The position numbers were made by a program, and so were the translations under genes. Positions 34,892-47,695 of a DNA stretch of 64,000 bases are shown here, piece after piece. Each line of letters opens with the position of its first letter. The first letter of the stretch is position 1. The notes under the pieces are model-generated. The model made no database searches, was not told the origin of the DNA, and worked only from the letters and a program-made list of their open reading frames with translations. This stretch comes from Nageia nagi. Taxonomy: Eukaryota > Pinophyta. The DNA is taken from the NCBI GenBank assembly GCA_050084985.1, contig JBITNC010000001.1, forward strand, positions 24,180,001-24,244,000, in the 5' to 3' direction.

Positions 34892-37800
34892 TGTTGGGAA
34901 TCTTTTCTTTCCCACGCGGGACACTCTAAATTATCACAAGCGGAACTTATGAGATCCCAAGCAACATCGTTGGGAATGCGTTACCAATTCCCCCGTTTGA
35001 AAAGGACTAGGTACCTCCAAGGCTCTTTTCGAAACACCTACTCAATGACAACATTTTGTCGTTGTAGGTATGCCTGCCAAGCAAGATCTCATGCTTGGGC
35101 AAGTGTTTCTAGTCTAGGGATAGATGAAAGAAAGTGTGGTATCCCTCTTTGGAATCAGCCTCAATGGAATGGAATGAGAGGTAGCAACCTGTTATCCAAC
35201 GTTGTTTTATTTGATGTATAGAGTTTATTCAAAATATCTATATGTGGACTTAACGATTGTATTTGGTTTTGAAAGCAAAAAGAAAACGTAAAGAAAGCAT
35301 AAATAAAATACTATAAAGTGAGAGACTACACTTGTGAAACAGAAACGGATACTTGGTTAGATACCAAACAAGTCACCATGATGAAGAATTGTCTAAAAAG
35401 TTAATCCTTTTTGGATCATTTTAGGGATTTCATCCAGCTTTGCAAACAAACAACTATATTCAAGTTGTTCCAAAGAGGAGCGGGGAGGAATGCCAATTGC
35501 AAGCAATCAAATGGACATGGTGGAAGAACGTGGGAAGAACAAGAGTTTGGATGTAAACTTATAGTTTGATGTCATAAAATAGAAAAAAGATTTAGAATAC
35601 CTCATCTAGTGCATGCTATGAATCAAACAATTATCAAATACTGATTTCCAACACTATAAAGAATAAAGCAATGATACATTCCCTAAAACTCTCGAGTTTT
35701 CAAAGAAAGGACGCAAAAGTGTCAAACGAGCGATGATAATCCTTAAAAAACAATTCACAACACCACAAATGGATAAACAAGCTAAATCTTTGCTTTAACC
35801 ACTTTGTATTAACTTATAAAAGAGTTGTGCAAGGATACATCAATTTGCTCCTTTTTTACAAAAGTTTCACTTTTTTCACAAAATGAGCTCTAGTGAAAAT
35901 GAGACCCCATGCCACTTATTTATATGCAAAATTAGGTCAAATTCTCAAGTGTTTCCCTAATTTCTAAAAAAGCTTTTAAAATGCTCATTTGAATGCTAAA
36001 TTGAGATTACAATATCGTTTTAGTGGAAGAACAGTCTCATCCCACTAAAATATGCTAGAAATAAAGTATTTACAAAAATCGATGCCCTCTGGCATGCATT
36101 TCGAGGCATTTCGCATCAATTTGGCAAAAATTAGAGCTTCAAATCCTCGTTCTGGATCCTTCTGACAATCTTTTGAGCTCCTTTTTTTGAATCTAGATTT
36201 GCCTTTGATGTGATCATTGTGGGAAATTTTCAATGGATTCTGAGAGAATTTTTCGAAAAAGTGGATTTTCTTGGTCTTATTTTGAAAAAGGATGGGGGAG
36301 GTCCGAAATTTGAAAAAAAAATTAAAAAGTGGATTTGACCCCATGGATGGATGAAGGATGGGATTTCAAGGTCATTGGCAAGTTTTGCGAGGTTTTGGGA
36401 AAGATTTGAAGTTTTTGGCAAAATTTTCGATTTTCATGTCTATGGATTTTTTTGATGGAAAAAAGTGAAAATTTTCATAGGAATGAAAAATGCCTCCTAG
36501 ATTTTTGAGCACTTCAACTTGCACAAATTTGAAAACTTGCAAGTTTAAAGTTGCTTATAATTCTATTTTCCATGAAATGAAAGAAAAAATTTCGAATTTT
36601 GAACAAAATTTATAAATCCTCCTCAAGTTAGGCACTAGTTTTCATCTCATTGGAATTCCATACACTTGGAAAATTGTGCCTAGCCTTTTGGTGCCTTTAA
36701 GTTGCTCAAAATTGAAAATTTGAAGGGTTAAATGTGCTTGGAATGTCTTTCTCCATGCAATAAAGGGGTCCAACTTGATTTTTGAGTGAATTTGCACTTA
36801 TCTCTTCATCTTAGGCACTAATTTTCAGTTCTATGGATTTGTAATGAGATGAAAACCTATGCCTAGCTGCTAGAGGCATTAAATGAGCTGAAAATCACTT
36901 TTTTGTAGACTTAAATGTGTTTTAAATGGCATTTTTCATGCAATGAAGTGCTCACACATGACTTTTGGACCAGATTTGTGAATTCTTGGCAACTTAGGTG
37001 CTAGATTTCAGCCCTATGGATCTTCAAACAGCCTCAACCCTGCACCTAGATATTTGTGCCCCCAAACTTGCTCAAAAATGAAATTTTTCAAATGTAAATG
37101 TGCTTAGAATGGGGTGTTTTACCCATTTATGTCTTCAAATTTAGTTTTTGATCAAAAATCCATCCTTGACTTAGGCGCCAAAAAAACTTCTTTGGGATTC
37201 CATTGGCATGAAAACATGCACCTATGCTTTTGGGTCATTTCCCTTGCTCAAAAGTGAAATTTTGTAGACCTAAACATTCTTGAAATGCCTTTTTCTTTGC
37301 TCACAAACCTTCAAACTTGAGTTTTGGACAAAATTTACCTTTTTCCTCATGCTAGGCGCCAAAATTCATCCTATTGGATTTCCATAGCCTTGCAAACCTA
37401 CACCTAGGAATTTGGGCTACTTTCCTTGCTCAAAGGTGAAAATTTGCAAATTTAAATGTGCTAAAAATGATGTTTTTCACCCAATGGACACCTTGGAATC
37501 AATTTTTAATAAGTTTTGCACTTATCCCTCCAAGTTAGGCACCATTTTTCACCTCTATGGATTTCGAAAAATATGGAAAACCGCACCTACCATTTTGGTT
37601 CCCAAAACTTGCCCAATTTCAAAATTTTCAAGACCTAAATGTCCTAGAAATCACATTTTACATCCAATGGACCCCTTAAACTTGAGTTTTGACCAAAATT
37701 TATCAAATTTTTTAATTCTAGGCACCATTTTTCACTCCAATGGATTTGGAAACATCTAGAAACTTGCGCTTAGCATTTTGGGGGTCTTTACTTGCTCAAA

Positions 37801-38971
37801 ATCAAAAATTTTGAGACCTAATGTGTCTTAGAATCACCTCTTCCATTCATCTATGCATTTACATTTGAATTCCAATGCATTTCCACTTTTCCTCCACAAT
37901 TTAGGCACCAAAAATCATCTCTATGGTTTTCCCATAGGCTTGAAAAACTGCGCCTAGCCTGAGTACCTTAGACTTGGTCAAAATCGAAAATTTCGAATCC
38001 TAATTGTGATAGAATTCACCTTATCTCTTTGAATATGCTCTTAGACTCGAATTCCGATACCATTTGCATTTATCTATGAGAAACGTGCACCATTTTCCCC
38101 CACTTGGTTTTCAATACCTTGGGAAAATATGCCTTAAGTTAAGGGTACCCAGTCTTGCACTTTCGATGCATCCCGAACTCAATTTGTGCATTTTCGCCCA
38201 TTCCCAATGTTTTCGAGCTCAAACTCAATCAAAACACCCTTTCCGACACCTCCAAGCTCAAACTTTGCATTTTCGATGATTTTCGAGCTCAAATGATGCA
38301 AAAACAACCATTTCCACCTTAGCGGGCTCAAAGTTGTCATTTTCTATCATTTCTGGCATTTCCAGGCTCAAAGTATTCAATTTCGCCCATTTTCGGCATT
38401 TCTAGCCATTCTGGGCTCAACTCATCACTTTTGGTCATTTCCAAGCTTTTCAAACTCAAATCGTGCAAAAACCCACATTTTCACCATACTAACCATTTCT
38501 AGGCTCAAAAGTGACCAAAATGCGCCTTTCTACCTTACTTGCCCTTTTCCAGCTCTCCAAGGTCAACTTTGACAAAAACATCAATTTTTACCATCCTTGC
38601 CATTTTCAAGGCACCTGGACTTAAACTTTGCAAAAACGCACCCATTTTTGTCATATTTGGCATTTGTGAGCTTATCACTATGAAAGATGACCCCATCTCT
38701 ATTGACTGCACTCTAGGCCCAAAAATCCGTTCTCTGATGCTATCTCTCAGATCCTGGCTCCTTGGCTGTAAAACTGGCAGCAGGATACTCTGATACTCTT
38801 CAGGGTCTTTGTCACATGATCTCCTTGAAATGCTCCCTGATATCATGTTTGCACTCTTCAGAATGAACTATCCGTCGCCCAAAAGCCAATCTCAAGGCAA
38901 TGCACCTCATTGCCTTTGCAAAAATAGGGTCCCTAAAATGTTGCATCTTGGGGTGTTATGCGGGCACAACA
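34892..38971 (-). mobile_element. Family-A solo LTR nested in element B, 4080 bp, TSD GAAGT
   Basis: Minus-strand unit starting TGTTGTGCCCGCATAACA (at 38971) and ending TTCCCAACA (at 34892), with perfect GAAGT duplications at 34887-34891 and 38972-38976. In minus orientation it holds ~40-bp repeats (38690-38090), ~180-bp repeats (37960-36480), a 3' half like 8900-10521, and the CA terminus. The open frame at 34949-35221 is LTR sequence, not a gene. Confidence 0.92.
36480..37960 (-). repeat. ~180-bp tandem repeats in LTR, about 8 units
   Basis: Reverse-orientation units with TTGCTCAAAA..TTAGGCGCC..CCATTGGATTTCCATAG spaced about 180 bp, matching the arrays at 13190-14500 and 57950-59250. Confidence 0.75.
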
Positions 38972-38976
38972 GAAGT

Positions 38977-40611
38977 AAATTAGAATGTTTTATGCCTAAA
39001 TGCATGCTTTGAGGGACATGCTTTTTGTATGTACCCGAATCAATGCGCCCTAGCAAAAGGAGTATTTTCAACACTTTAGTCAATTTTGAAGAGAATTTGT
39101 GAAACTAGCCGAGCGTATGATTTCGGGAACATGCTTTTGCATGTACCCAAATTGGTGCGCCCTCCTTCACGTGCGAAATTTTGGCTAAGTGTGGGATTCT
39201 GGACGTTCACTATGAAGAAGACAGGTGTGTTCACATGCATTGGACCTTCACCAATACTAATCGTTGCATGGCGCCTCTCCATTTGAGCAAGTTTATAAAA
39301 GGAAGGTCAGCTTTAGCATTCAGTTTGTTTGGTTGATTTCGAATCATTGTGTTGTGCTAAGTCCAAAAAAGCACGTCCCTCAAACGGTATGCCCTATTCT
39401 AGATGGTGATTTTCAAGGTCATCTTCAATAAATATTAATTTATTGCATTGGAGAGTGTGCCACAAGACTGTGCGCATGTTTTTTGGAGCATGCTGAGGCA
39501 CTCACCCAAATCGGTGCGCCAAATTCTGAACATCCTGGCCCAAGGGCATTTTTTTGACTAAGTATAAAATTATGTAAAATGGCCTAGGCGCATGTTTTTT
39601 GGTACATACTTTTTCACTCTTCTAAAAAGGTGCGCCCAAAATTCTGGAGCATTTTCGAGTTAAGTATTTTGAGGTGCCTTCTTTGGTAGGTGCAAGGATT
39701 TTGGGACAAGCTTTTGCACCCCTCCAAAAGGGTGCGACCAAGTTGCAAGGATTTTAAAGGATGATGAAATTGACCAAGTCCTTTTGATGCACTAAAGTTG
39801 GCTGGTGCATGCATTCTGGGACATGCTTTTGCACGTACTCTAAAACGTATGCCCACCATCCTAGCTCCATTATTTGACCTCATTTTGAACCAAGCAAGAG
39901 GTGACATGTGGCACAGTCGAAGGTTATAAATATGAAGTCACCCCTTGTACCATTTTACCACTTCATTTCATTTTGGTCTAAAGCCTCCTAGTCACACCAT
40001 TTTCGATATGTGCTTAAGGACTCATCTAAATTGGTGCGCCCAGGAGAAATAAGGGTTTGAGGAGGCGTCTGAACTACCAGTAGCCATTTTTCTAAGGGGG
40101 TGAGCTAAATCTTAAAGTCCATTTGTTGTGATTCACTTTGTATTTTTCTGATAAGTCTTGCCCTAAATTGACCTATGCACATGTTTTCTCACTAATGCTT
40201 AAAGGACTCATCCAAAATGCAATCTTGTTGCCCTAGATTTGACTAAATGATGTGTTTGTCCATCAGGAGACCAATCGCATGTTTTTCAGGTAGTGAAAAA
40301 ACACATACCCAAATCTATGCAGCCTGATGACTATGAGCTGAGATTGGCTAAGTATTGAAAGGAGCTACGAGTCGAAAGACTGAGAAGACAAGTGGCATAC
40401 ATGCAATGTGCCATGCATAAACCCTCCATGCAGCTTCTATAAGAGGGCAGTCCTAGTTCATTCCTGCAGGACGTTTTTGCAGCCTAGACCTGCACGTCTG
40501 GCCATTTTTCTGCATTTTCCAGGACACATTCAATTTGGTGCTTGACCATTCTTGAGGCATTTCCAACCAGAATTCCAACTTTTTTTGTAGGTTTCTGTAC
40601 ATTTTTCAGAT
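38977..40611 (+). repeat. Element B leader: irregular ~100-bp hairpin repeats
   Basis: Many units of the form GCGCATG(8-15)CATGCTTTTGCA..(C)CCAAA..GGTGCGCCC, e.g. near 38990, 39110, 39460, 39587, 39690, 39808, 40000, 40185 and 40270. The ends of each unit (GCGCA(T/C) and (A/G)TGCGC) are inverted, so each could form a hairpin. It ends just upstream of the ATG at 40612. Confidence 0.7.
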
Positions 40612-43600
40612 TTGAATATGACTTCTAAGGTGAGGCCTCCCCCTTCCAACGCCAGGAAGATTCAAGGGAAACTTTTTGAAATACATGTCACAGATGACCA
40701 AATGGAGAGAATTTTGAGGGAAAGTCAAATAGAGTTGCAACAAAGAGAGAGACCAGAGCTCCCTGAAGCCAAATTTAAGGGGTGGTTCATTTTTGTAGGT
40801 GATACAAATTGGGAAAATGTTGATCCCATCCAGACTAGAGCCTCCACTGCCTCCATCAGCAAGGAGGACTTGTCAAAGGAAATCATCCATTCTTGTGGGC
40901 TATTCAACGCCGCTATGATGCCTTTTGTTGTTTCATTTCCTATAATGTGTTATGAAGTTTCCAAACATTGCAAGGATGACAAAAGAGTTCTCTTGGACAC
41001 CGAAGGGAACATGATCCTGGATTTCTCTCCGAAAGAGATCGAATCCGCTTTTGGCTGGAGAAGATATGGAGATGATTATACACTAACCCATTCAAAAGAA
41101 TTCCATGACTCCACCTCCCGTCCTGGAGATTATATCAAAAGATGGTTGTGTGAAGACTACCAAGGTATCTAGGACCAGAGATTGATTAGTGCTCGTAGGG
41201 AAGAGTTCCTTCCCACAATTGCTAAGTTGATCTCTTTTTTTGTCCAAAGTCAGGTCAGGAAAATGACTCCAAGTACAAGAAAGAGTTCACTAGATTCATC
41301 GCCATGATCAGCTTAGGGAGAGCTAACCAATGGAGCAAGGTAATCAGTGATGCCTTGCACCACCAGCTGGCCTACTTCGGCTATTCTAGGAGGTTCTATA
41401 TGAACTCTTATCTTGTGTACCTATTGTTGCACGGCAAGTTCAGGTTGAAGGAGATTGCAGACGAAAGATATCTAGAAAAGAAAGGTATCCCGATGTGGCA
41501 AATTTATCCAAAGTGGTGGTACCATAACAAATTCAAGCATTTCTATGAGAGAAACGATCAGTGGGAGTATGCCATTTATAAAAAAATTAGAGGTAAGTCA
41601 GTAGTCAAGAGGATCTTTGATGCTATCGTTCAAGTCATCAATGTACATGCAGGCTTCTACCTGCAGTATGTCGATCATACATACATCAGGGTCTATGGCT
41701 CTGAAGAACAACCCCTACTCCTGCCCAAATATAATAGGGACAGAATGATTCTCATGGAGTTTTTCAAACCGTTATTTTTTTTAAAAGAATGGGTATGCAA
41801 AAAGAAGGACACAACCATTAACTTCCCATTTCAAGGAGATAGTAGCTAGAAACTATGATCCTATAGGTGTTATCGCCCATTTTTATAGCACTACATTCCA
41901 GAAACCTGTTGTTTACAAGCACAAATATTTAGGGAATGCAGAGAAGTACAAAAATGTGCAAGATGAGGACGAGATAGCAAGGATAGATGCTCTTTTGAGC
42001 AGAAATAAGGTCCCCCTTCAAGTAGAGAAGGCACCTTAGAGACCTAGAATTGTAAAGGAGAGACCTCAATAGGTCTCATTAAGGATCAACACGTTCCCTA
42101 CTTCTGCAAGCGTTGCACCTCCACAAATCAAGACATCCTTGCTTCCCATGGGGAAAATACAAGGAGCATCAAGAGAGCATGCCTCAGAAGAGCCTAGCAA
42201 ACGCAATGTGGTGGCTGATGTAGCAAAGAGAAGCCAACAGGTGGTGGCTTATCTTAGAGATGTCGTTCACCATGATGTCCCCTTGAGCATGCAGGAGGAA
42301 GCTTGTGCCAATGATTCCCCTATTGAAGAAACTCCACTGAGACCCACTCATCTTCCTGGATGTAGAGAGAAAGTTCCCCCATTACAACCAAGTTCTAGTT
42401 ATTCCAAACACTCCACTTCTTCTTCTAATGAAGAAAGTGATGAAGAACCCGACCACACTGAAGAAGGCTCAGAAGAAGAGACAGAGAGCCAGGAAAACAA
42501 TAGAGTCACGGTGAAGAAGATGATGATGATGATGAAGAGCACCCTGATCAAGAGAATGTAGTTCTAGGTGCTTCTGCACTTGATGATACGGAGATTGAGA
42601 CTCTCCTCGACAATGATGATGACCTATTCGTAGACATTGAGACTTATGATGAAGAGGTCCATATTGTTGGAGTGCCAAAGAGGTGGGTTCTTCCAAACCC
42701 TCTCCTACTGAACATAGAAAGAGGTAATCCTCATCTTCTCAGAAGCCCTCTATGAAGATGACTAGCCATGAGATATCCCCTCAACCACGCAAAAAAGTTC
42801 TATCATTAGATGGTGATGGTGGAGATGAAGAAGATGAAGGAGAGACCGAGGAACAGAAGAAGAAGAGAAAGCAAGATGAGCATCAGGGTAAGGAGGATTC
42901 CCTTGTTCAAGCCACTCCAACGAAGGAAGTCAAGAAGATCAGCAAAGGCCGAGTGTTCATGCAGAAGCTCCCTCCCAAGCCAACAACCGAACATCCAGAT
43001 CTTGACTTAGATGCCTCCCTAAGAGCCTTAAGTATGAGCACAACTCACGATGAACAAATTGATCAGGACTTGAGGTATGACGATGAAAAAGAGGAGCTCT
43101 CCGATGGTGATAAAGTTAGAAGAGTAGATACTTTTGTCTCTACTTCAAGAAAGCAGATCTCCATCAGCCATTGTTACTCCAAGGAGAAACATCCCCAGAG
43201 ACCTGAGGACTATATAATAGAAACATTCAAGATGCCTGTCAAGTTAGGTCTGACAGCCAGGAAGGAAGCACATAATCACTCAGAATATTGTTTTCATGGA
43301 ACAAGAAGGCTATAAAGCCAAGAAGGAGATGGGAAGAATCAAGAAGGAACTTGCAACTAGCAGAAAAATCATTAAGGAGTTCCAAACTGTTAGCACCACC
43401 CCTATATAATTGAAAAAGCAAGCCTCGTTCCATGCAAGATGGGAGTTGATCAAGGACTAGTTGAAGAAAGAGATGATGGAGACCATTGAGAAGTTATCTT
43501 CTCAATTCTGCAGCCTCCTTGAGGAAGGTGTTGAGATCTGAGAGTTAAAGTCCCAAAAAACAACCCTCCTCGAGAAGCTGTATGGTCATCTCCCTACCAT

Positions 43601-44088
43601 CATCCATCTGCAGCAGATCTTTGCTGACAGGCTTGAGAAGTTAATCTATTGCCACAAATTCATGTATCAACACAACTGGCTGAAGCATGCACTAGAAAAG
43701 TGTAATGTTGTTTTGAAAGTCAAAATCCCATTGAGAAAGGAGGTAGAGGAGCAGATGAGTAAATATGTATATCAGCTGAAGTTTCAAGGGGAAGATAACA
43801 GCGTGCGTAGGAAGAAAGCGGTGTTGATAAGAGGCTCAAAATCTAATCCAAGAGCATCTTGAGGTCAAAGATCTCAATCTACTAAAGGCAAGGCAGCCCA
43901 TTCATCATGAGAGGCAAATGGTCATCTGGAGATTTCAGATGCAGGCTACAACCAAGCATAATGGCAGCATCATTGGTATGGTTTCGAGGGGAGTACGGAA
44001 GGTTGTGTTGTTCTCGGAAAAGACCATCAAGTGGTACGGTCTCACCGAGAAATGGAACTCCACCAGTACCAAATCAGATTTGACCTAG
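40612..44088 (+). pseudogene. LTR-unit protein, unrecognised family (copy B)
   Basis: Coding remnant of about 1150 codons with several stops and frame changes (first stop at about 41170). N-terminal part: KARKIQGK-like start, FKGWFIFVGDTNW, SCGLFNAAMMPFV, LLDTEGNMILDFS, FGWRRYGDDYT. Second part (41304-41849): WSKVISDALHHQLAYFG, FYMNSYLVYLLLHGK and YIRVYGSEEQPLLLPKY. Then a Ser/Glu/Asp-rich acidic region (42400-42660), a basic KKKRKQ stretch, and a predicted coiled-coil C-terminus (43640 onward). No zinc knuckle, protease, RT or integrase motif. It resembles plant-specific ORFs carried by non-autonomous elements; I do not recognise the family. Conservation across four copies shows it was once selected. 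Confidence 0.75.
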
Positions 44089-45474
44089 ATTTGATTCACT
44101 CGCAGATTTTGTCTACGATTAACTTTTCTTTGTTTAATATATATTATTGGTGGTTGTTGTTGTATCCAATCTTCATTTACAAGATTTGACTAGTGTAGGG
44201 ATGAGGTTTTGCTCCCGCCAGATCAAATCTGTCAGATTCATTTATGAATATGACCAGTGCAGGGATGAGGTTTTGCTCCCGTCGGTTCAAATGTCAGACA
44301 TTTATTGCATATCTAATTTTCTTTTGCATATATTAGAGGTAGATTAGATACATTACGATTGTGGTATTTATATGTAGTCAACTTCTTAAAAGCCACTTGC
44401 ATAGTTTTTTGTAAAAGATCATATTTTGCATTGGTATGTGTGTTGCATGTGAGCACACCATATCAGATCTGATGCATTTAGGGCAACAATTCTAGTGGGC
44501 CATTTATACCCCACATGGGCCATTTAGAAAGGGGATTTTTGCATATATGCAGATTTTTGGCATATGATTACATGTATGAGGATTTTTGCATATTGTTGAT
44601 TGCATAAGGATTTGCTGCGTAAGGGATTCTTTGCATATCATGGATGCATATTGTCATATCTCTGTTTCATTTTGAATATCATATTGAGAGTTTGCAATCA
44701 AGAACGGAAAGCTTCCATTCATGTTGTTGAATATCATTGTGAAATTATTTATTTCTGGAATGGTTCTATAAAGTAAATGTTGTGAAGATTATCATTTGAG
44801 AGATCATTCATCTTATCGTGTAAGATTCTCTTGCTGGTTTGGATAGTTTTTACTGATTAAGTGCATTCTCTTTGAAAACTACAAGTTTTAGGAGAAGATA
44901 ATTGAATATCTTTCGAAGTGGTTTAAATTGTTCATTGTATGATTTGCACGTAAGTGAATGTATTCTGGAGCGTATAGCTTATCTCTATGTCATTCAGTTA
45001 GATTTCATGTATTCACATTTTGGTCTTTTCCCTTCATCCCATTCCATTGAGTCTTCCATCATAGAAACTAAAGCTTCTTGCTCTCGTCTAGTAGTAACTT
45101 GAGCCTTTTGCTATTTGTTGCTCGACTTGATAAGTGAATACATTTTCTTAAAGAATCCGAAGATGACCTACCAAGAGACTACATCACTGGTGATACCTTC
45201 ATAAGTTCATTATTCATATTCCTATGCATTTATCCTTACATTTGTGATCTTTCTTCGCTTTCATTCACACTTGCAATCTTTCCTCTGTGGAAACAAATTT
45301 TGACTGTGTATTTCCCTTGTATACAATTAACAACATGCATCTATATCCATTGTGCCCTAGTCCATATTCCATGTGAACGCTTGGGGTAGCCAATCCTTTC
45401 AAGCGGAAACAAGTAACGTTGTTTCCTCCAAGTCTTGTGCATGTTTTGGATGAGGAAAGAAAAACATACCAACA
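44089..45474 (+). repeat. Element B 3' part, promoter/U5-like
   Basis: A tandem pair of GTAGGGATGAGGTTTTGCTCCCG..TCAAAT(C)TGTCAGA units at 44180-44300, then GGCCATTTATACCCCACATGG (TATA-like), then CTCTTTGAAAACTACAAGTTTTAGGAGAA, which parallels the U5 region of the family-A LTRs (TTTGAAAACTCTCGAGTTTTAGGAGAA), and finally the CCAACA terminus. Confidence 0.6.
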
Positions 45475-45560
45475 CAATGTTACAGCAGTGACATTGATCT
45501 TGACGAATTCATAAGTATATGGATTCATCAATCATCGAGGCATACGCTATGTCGACATGA

Positions 45561-46385
45561 TGAGATACTAAGGTATGGGACTTAGTATTGTATGTTAGAC
45601 AAGGAATGTGCATAATCTTTTAAGAAAGAAAGAAATTATATTAATGTCCACATATGGCCAAAGCAATCAATGGGACTGTCAAGTACAATCATGCACATAG
45701 TGCCAACAAAGCCCAAAAAGTAGGCAGCAACTAAGAAAAACCTAACGCATAAAGAATGATAAAAGCAAATACAATAACATAGAGATCCCAACCCTAAGAG
45801 GAAGGGGATACAACATTTAGAACCACCAAAGGGAGGCCATCCTAGGCCTCCCTGGGGAGAGAGTATGGCAGTACTCTCTACTCCGGAGAGGGGTCTCGAT
45901 GAACTATGCGAGATATGTTTGTGGTATTGTCGATGGTCGAAAAGAAGGATGTGATTTGACGAGTCGACGTTGCCGAGGTGCACTAGATACATCTCTTGGT
46001 CCATCGAAGTGGCTAAGTAGGTTCGTCTCGGTGTCTTTTGAGATCCCCTTCAGTGGAGGGAGCTCAGAGTTGAAAAAAATAAACCCTAATATAGATGCCT
46101 TGATCAAATTGTTCCATGTCATAGATTGAGTGGAAGATGGGGAGATCACATATATGAAATAGACATCTTCCAACAGAGCGTTAGGAAGTAAACCCCTTGA
46201 CTTGGGAAGGTTAGCCAAGCTTGGGTGGTTATCTACAACAACAATGAATCAAGTGAATATGTGTCATTAATTGTTACGTGCTAATGGTTTTTGAACTTGT
46301 TGTCCTTTTACTCAAAAAAAACAAAAATAACGGGTTGTAAAAAGTGGGATGTGACAATATGGACTTTACCAAATTCTACGGATGG
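45561..46385 (-). repeat. Possible LINE 3' end (reverse), low certainty
   Basis: The minus strand ends TTAATATAATTTCTTTCTTTCTT near 45620-45645, like plant LINE 3' tails. The sequence up to about 46330 has open but unrecognised frames on both strands. No reverse transcriptase motif is visible. Confidence 0.35.
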
Positions 46386-47660
46386 TGTAACATCCCCTTT
46401 TGAACAAAAATGAGTAAATTTGGGATCAGGTGTTCCCTTTGTAAATATTTTGTTTTTGCATTATTAGTTACTTAAGATAGAAACATAATGGTCCATTGGA
46501 CCCACATTGTGAGCCCCAAAGAGAGACATTTTCCTTTCGATCTTAGGATGAGTTATTATTATTTATTTGTACACTTGAAGATTCTAAATAATTAATTGTG
46601 GGAATCCCAAGTCTTGTATAGCACCTAGGATAGCACTTGAGCATGGATAATCACTTATAGGCCCAACGTTGGACTTGGGAGCACTTGTACACTTGCGCCA
46701 ACCTTGGGGAGACTTCTAGACCCCTACGTTGGCCCATGATGACACCAAAACATGGCCCCTAGACCCCCACATGACATGTATGACTTCAAGACACCTATGT
46801 TGAGCCTAAGGATCCACATTGGGCTTGTAAAGCCCCCAGACACCTACATTGGGCTTGCATGATCCCTAGGCACCCACGTTGGACATTTTGGAGCCTCTAG
46901 GAGGCTAACGTTGGATTAGGGAGGCTAGGTGATGAATTTGAGGTGAGATCCAGATCCAAGGGAGGTTATATAAGATAGTAGAGCACAGATATGTTGAATT
47001 TGATATTGAAAACCCCTTTACTCTTCGAAGCTTCTCAAGTCTTGGTGGCGTCAAGCACCCTTAGGTGTGTAGACCAGGGAGATTCCACAAGGCTTAGAAC
47101 ACCTGACTAGCAGTTGATGTGAATGTTCATGCTGCGAGGTTGCCCTACCTAAGGCGTCCATAGCAGTTTGCACCTTTGAATCCATCTGGTGGTATTCTAA
47201 AACTACATTCGTTCTCTTTGTCAAGAGCTAGCTTGTGAGAAAGCCCTTCAATGTGGCATCCATAGATCTGGTAGAGTGTGGTTGTTCTACAACATATTTA
47301 CAGTAGTGTACATCTTTGCACATCAGTGTGCCCTAGTTGGCCCTTAAAGGTCAAAATTGAGCCCTTAAGAGCCTGGTTTATATTGTACTCATCATTCCAT
47401 CGTCAATTGAGTCGTGGCATACTTGATCTCCATCTCTTGTCTCATATTTTGGTACGTTTGATGCAATCTTGCTTCTTTGTGTATGACGTTGGGCAATCAA
47501 AGTGTTATTTGGCTTGTAGAATGAGTTGTTTGCATTTCTGGCTCATAATTATGCATGTTTGATGCCCTAGATCAGTTCGTGGCAGCATAGGAGCATAATT
47601 TGATATTTATTGCTTATTGTTTGGCTAATATTTGCTTGAAGAATAATTTGGGATTTTAAA
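46386..47660 (+). repeat. Ty3/gypsy 5' LTR (family-T relative)
   Basis: Starts TGTAACATCCCC at 46386 and ends next to the primer site at 47662; the exact CA end is unclear. It shares GTGGGAATCCC..GTCTTGTATAG and minisatellite units (CCCACGTTGG..) at 46660-46925 with the family-T solo LTR at 26427. Confidence 0.65.
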
Positions 47661-47661
47661 G

Positions 47662-47673
47662 TGGTATCAGAGC
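47662..47673 (+). other. Gypsy primer binding site (initiator Met tRNA)
   Basis: TGGTATCAGAGC immediately 3' of the LTR region. Confidence 0.88.
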
Positions 47674-47695
47674 TAAGATCTTGCCACCTGTGAAG

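Larger units (their letters stand above)
34550..45474 (+). mobile_element. Element B: complete LTR-like unit carrying a large ORF, TSD CAATG
   Basis: Starts with the palindrome TGTTGTGCTTGCACAACA and ends ACATACCAACA, flanked by CAATG at 34545-34549 and 45475-45479. The uninterrupted paralogue at 34300-34330 confirms both limits. Without the nested LTR (34892-38971) it is ~6.84 kb: 5' end, leader with ~100-bp hairpin repeats, coding remnant 40612-44088, then a TATA-like site and U5-like 3' part. There is no internal LTR pair, no tRNA primer site and no pol. Its 3' part has the same layout as the 3' half of the family-A LTRs. The simplest reading is a giant solo LTR with an ORF inside U3; the alternative is a compact non-autonomous retroelement. 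Confidence 0.82.

Noticed and set aside
34550-45474. Element B as an ordinary full-length LTR retrotransposon
   Set aside because: No direct-repeat LTR pair within the TSD-bounded limits, no tRNA primer site next to the 5' end and no pol motifs.
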